64,000 nucleotides of DNA, taken from Saccharicrinis sp050296935 (GTDB taxonomy: Bacteria > Bacteroidota > Bacteroidia > Bacteroidales > Marinilabiliaceae). The first letter of the stretch is position 1. Every line of letters begins with the position of its first letter. The stretch lies in NCBI GenBank assembly GCA_050296935.1, contig JBNKRV010000320.1, forward strand, positions 8,458 through 72,457, written 5' to 3'. Made by a program: the position numbers and the translations under genes. Positions 63,024-64,000 of this stretch are shown piece by piece. The notes beneath the pieces are model-generated. The model was not told where the DNA came from and searched no databases. It saw only the letters and a list, made by a program, of their open reading frames with translations.

Positions 63024-63782
63024 ATGATTAGTCAAAACAGGATTAAATTAATCAACTCTTTATCTAAGAAAAAATTCAGAGATATTAACCACCTTTTTAT
63101 TGCTGAAGGAGAAAAACTGGTGAAGGATTTATATCAATCCGGAATAAAACTCAAGTGGATTTATTGTTTAGATGAATGGATTGAGAATCATACAGAAATC
63201 AAAGGGAACGAGATTATCAGAACCTCAAATCAGTATTTAAAAAAAATATCACAATTAAAAACGCCCCCTCCTGTAATTGCAATATGTGAAATACCTCAAT
63301 ACAATATCTCAAAGATTAACTTTGCCCATTTACTAACTATTGTTTTGGACGATATTCAAGACCCCGGAAATATGGGAACCATTATTCGGCTGGCTGATTG
63401 GTTTGGCATTGAAAATATAATCTGTTCGAAAGATACTGTGGATGCATATAATCCGAAAGTTATTCAGGCTACAATGGGTGCCATTGCAAGGGTAAAAGTT
63501 CACTATACCGACTTAGTTAACTTTTTTAATCAAGAAAAAAATAACACTCCTGTTTTCGGCACTTTCCTTGACGGAGATGATATTTACAATCAAAAACTTA
63601 GCAAAAACGGCTTTATTGTGATGGGCAACGAAGGTCAAGGGATATCGCCGGAAATCGAAACTCTTGTTTCAAACAAACTACTCATCCCAAACTTCTCTGC
63701 CAACAAAAATTTATCTGAATCATTAAATGTATCTACTGCAACTGCTATTACATTATCTGAATTTAAAAGGAGAAAACATTAA
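63024..63782 (+). CDS. TrmH/SpoU-family RNA 2'-O-methyltransferase
   Basis: A 252-residue protein with an N-terminal substrate-binding domain (HLFIAEGEKLVKDLYQSG) and a SPOUT methyltransferase domain. The three motifs are LDDIQDPGNMGTIIRLADWF (motif 1), FIVMGNEGQGISPEI (motif 2) and SLNVSTATAITLSEF (motif 3). It methylates ribose 2'-OH of rRNA or tRNA with SAM; the target base is not evident. It is divergent from the TamL-type gene, an arrangement I recall as common in this phylum. Confidence 0.92.
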   Translation: MISQNRIKLINSLSKKKFRDINHLFIAEGEKLVKDLYQSGIKLKWIYCLDEWIENHTEIKGNEIIRTSNQYLKKISQLKTPPPVIAICEIPQYNISKINFAHLLTIVLDDIQDPGNMGTIIRLADWFGIENIICSKDTVDAYNPKVIQATMGAIARVKVHYTDLVNFFNQEKNNTPVFGTFLDGDDIYNQKLSKNGFIVMGNEGQGISPEIETLVSNKLLIPNFSANKNLSESLNVSTATAITLSEFKRRKH

Positions 63783-63827
63783 ATACAACTTCACACATTC
63801 AATTCATCGAACCCACATTACCTTACT

Positions 63828-64000
63828 AACCTGAGTTCGATATAAAATTAATGGCTCTAATCGCTTATAAATATTGAGTTTCAAGGAATGTTTGCGAAAG
63901 CATAGCGGGCTATGGTAAGCAAATATGACGCAGAAAATCGGTATTTATAAGTGAAATTCATAGCTTTTCATTAAATAATCGATTTACGGCTCTAAATTTT
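63828..64000. mobile_element. family B MITE-like element, copy 2, cut by the window edge
   Basis: The left end AACCTGAGTTCG matches the right end of the element at 35268-35570 in reverse complement. The palindromic ATAGCGGGCTAT and the CTTATAAATATTGAG stretch also match. The last visible bases, CTCTAAATTTT, correspond to the region just before the other inverted end, so the element probably finishes within about 20 bases past the window and is shorter (about 190 bp) than copy 1. Confidence 0.68.

Overview
The window looks like a chromosomal segment of a Bacteroidota bacterium, most likely an anaerobic or fermentative marine lineage of the Marinilabiliales type (lineage below phylum is inference). 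Support: AT-rich sequence, a type IX secretion C-terminal sorting domain, a lipoprotein of the Bacteroidota TamL type, several -7 boxes of the form TAnnTTTG (two with TTG 18-19 bases upstream), and the gene order rpsU-xerC-hpf-tRNAs-tuf-tRNA(Trp)-secE-nusG-rplKAJL-rpoBC. Nearly all genes from 10 kb onward are on the minus strand.

Layout. 0-10 kb: nitroreductase, CstA-type peptide transporter, a T9SS cargo protein, then a plus-strand group (B12-binding-type radical SAM protein, NTF2-like lipoprotein, GH20 hexosaminidase) lying among copies of a small 145-bp palindromic-ended repeat. 10-23 kb: a tandem-repeat secreted peptide, a membrane TPR/HTH regulator, an AGCS symporter with an unusual hydrophilic insert, Tex, a DEAD-box helicase, RlmI-type methyltransferase, a 3'-5' exonuclease, a DUF5063 protein, a decayed gene, and RecQ.

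23-39 kb is the most distinctive part: an uninterrupted minus-strand [FeFe]-hydrogenase island. In transcription order it holds a compact trimeric hydrogenase (NuoE-like, short NuoF-like, HydA2); a terminator and a small repeat element; a [2Fe-2S] protein, a PAS-containing sensory hydrogenase-like protein (HydS2) and a SpoIIE-type phosphatase; then DRTGG protein, RsbW/RsbT-like kinase, a second hydrogenase-like protein (HydS1), second DRTGG protein, PHP phosphoesterase, and a GHKL ATPase; and finally HydD-like, HydB, HydA and HydC of a classical electron-bifurcating-type hydrogenase, closed by a strong terminator. I read this as a hydrogen or redox sensing circuit placed upstream of, and probably co-transcribed with, the enzyme it controls. 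No hydEFG maturase and no STAS-domain target of the kinase/phosphatase pair is present in the window.

39-64 kb: an AlbA_2-domain protein, a NamZ-type (DUF1343) lipoprotein, a DUF3467 protein, then the conserved transcription/translation superoperon with four tRNAs and several strong intergenic hairpins, XerC/D recombinase, S21, a helix-hairpin-helix membrane protein, an SNF-family transporter, class II fructose-bisphosphate aldolase, a TamL-type Omp85 lipoprotein, and a divergent TrmH-family methyltransferase. A second repeat family (one copy abutting the hydA2 stop codon, one at the right edge) closes the window.
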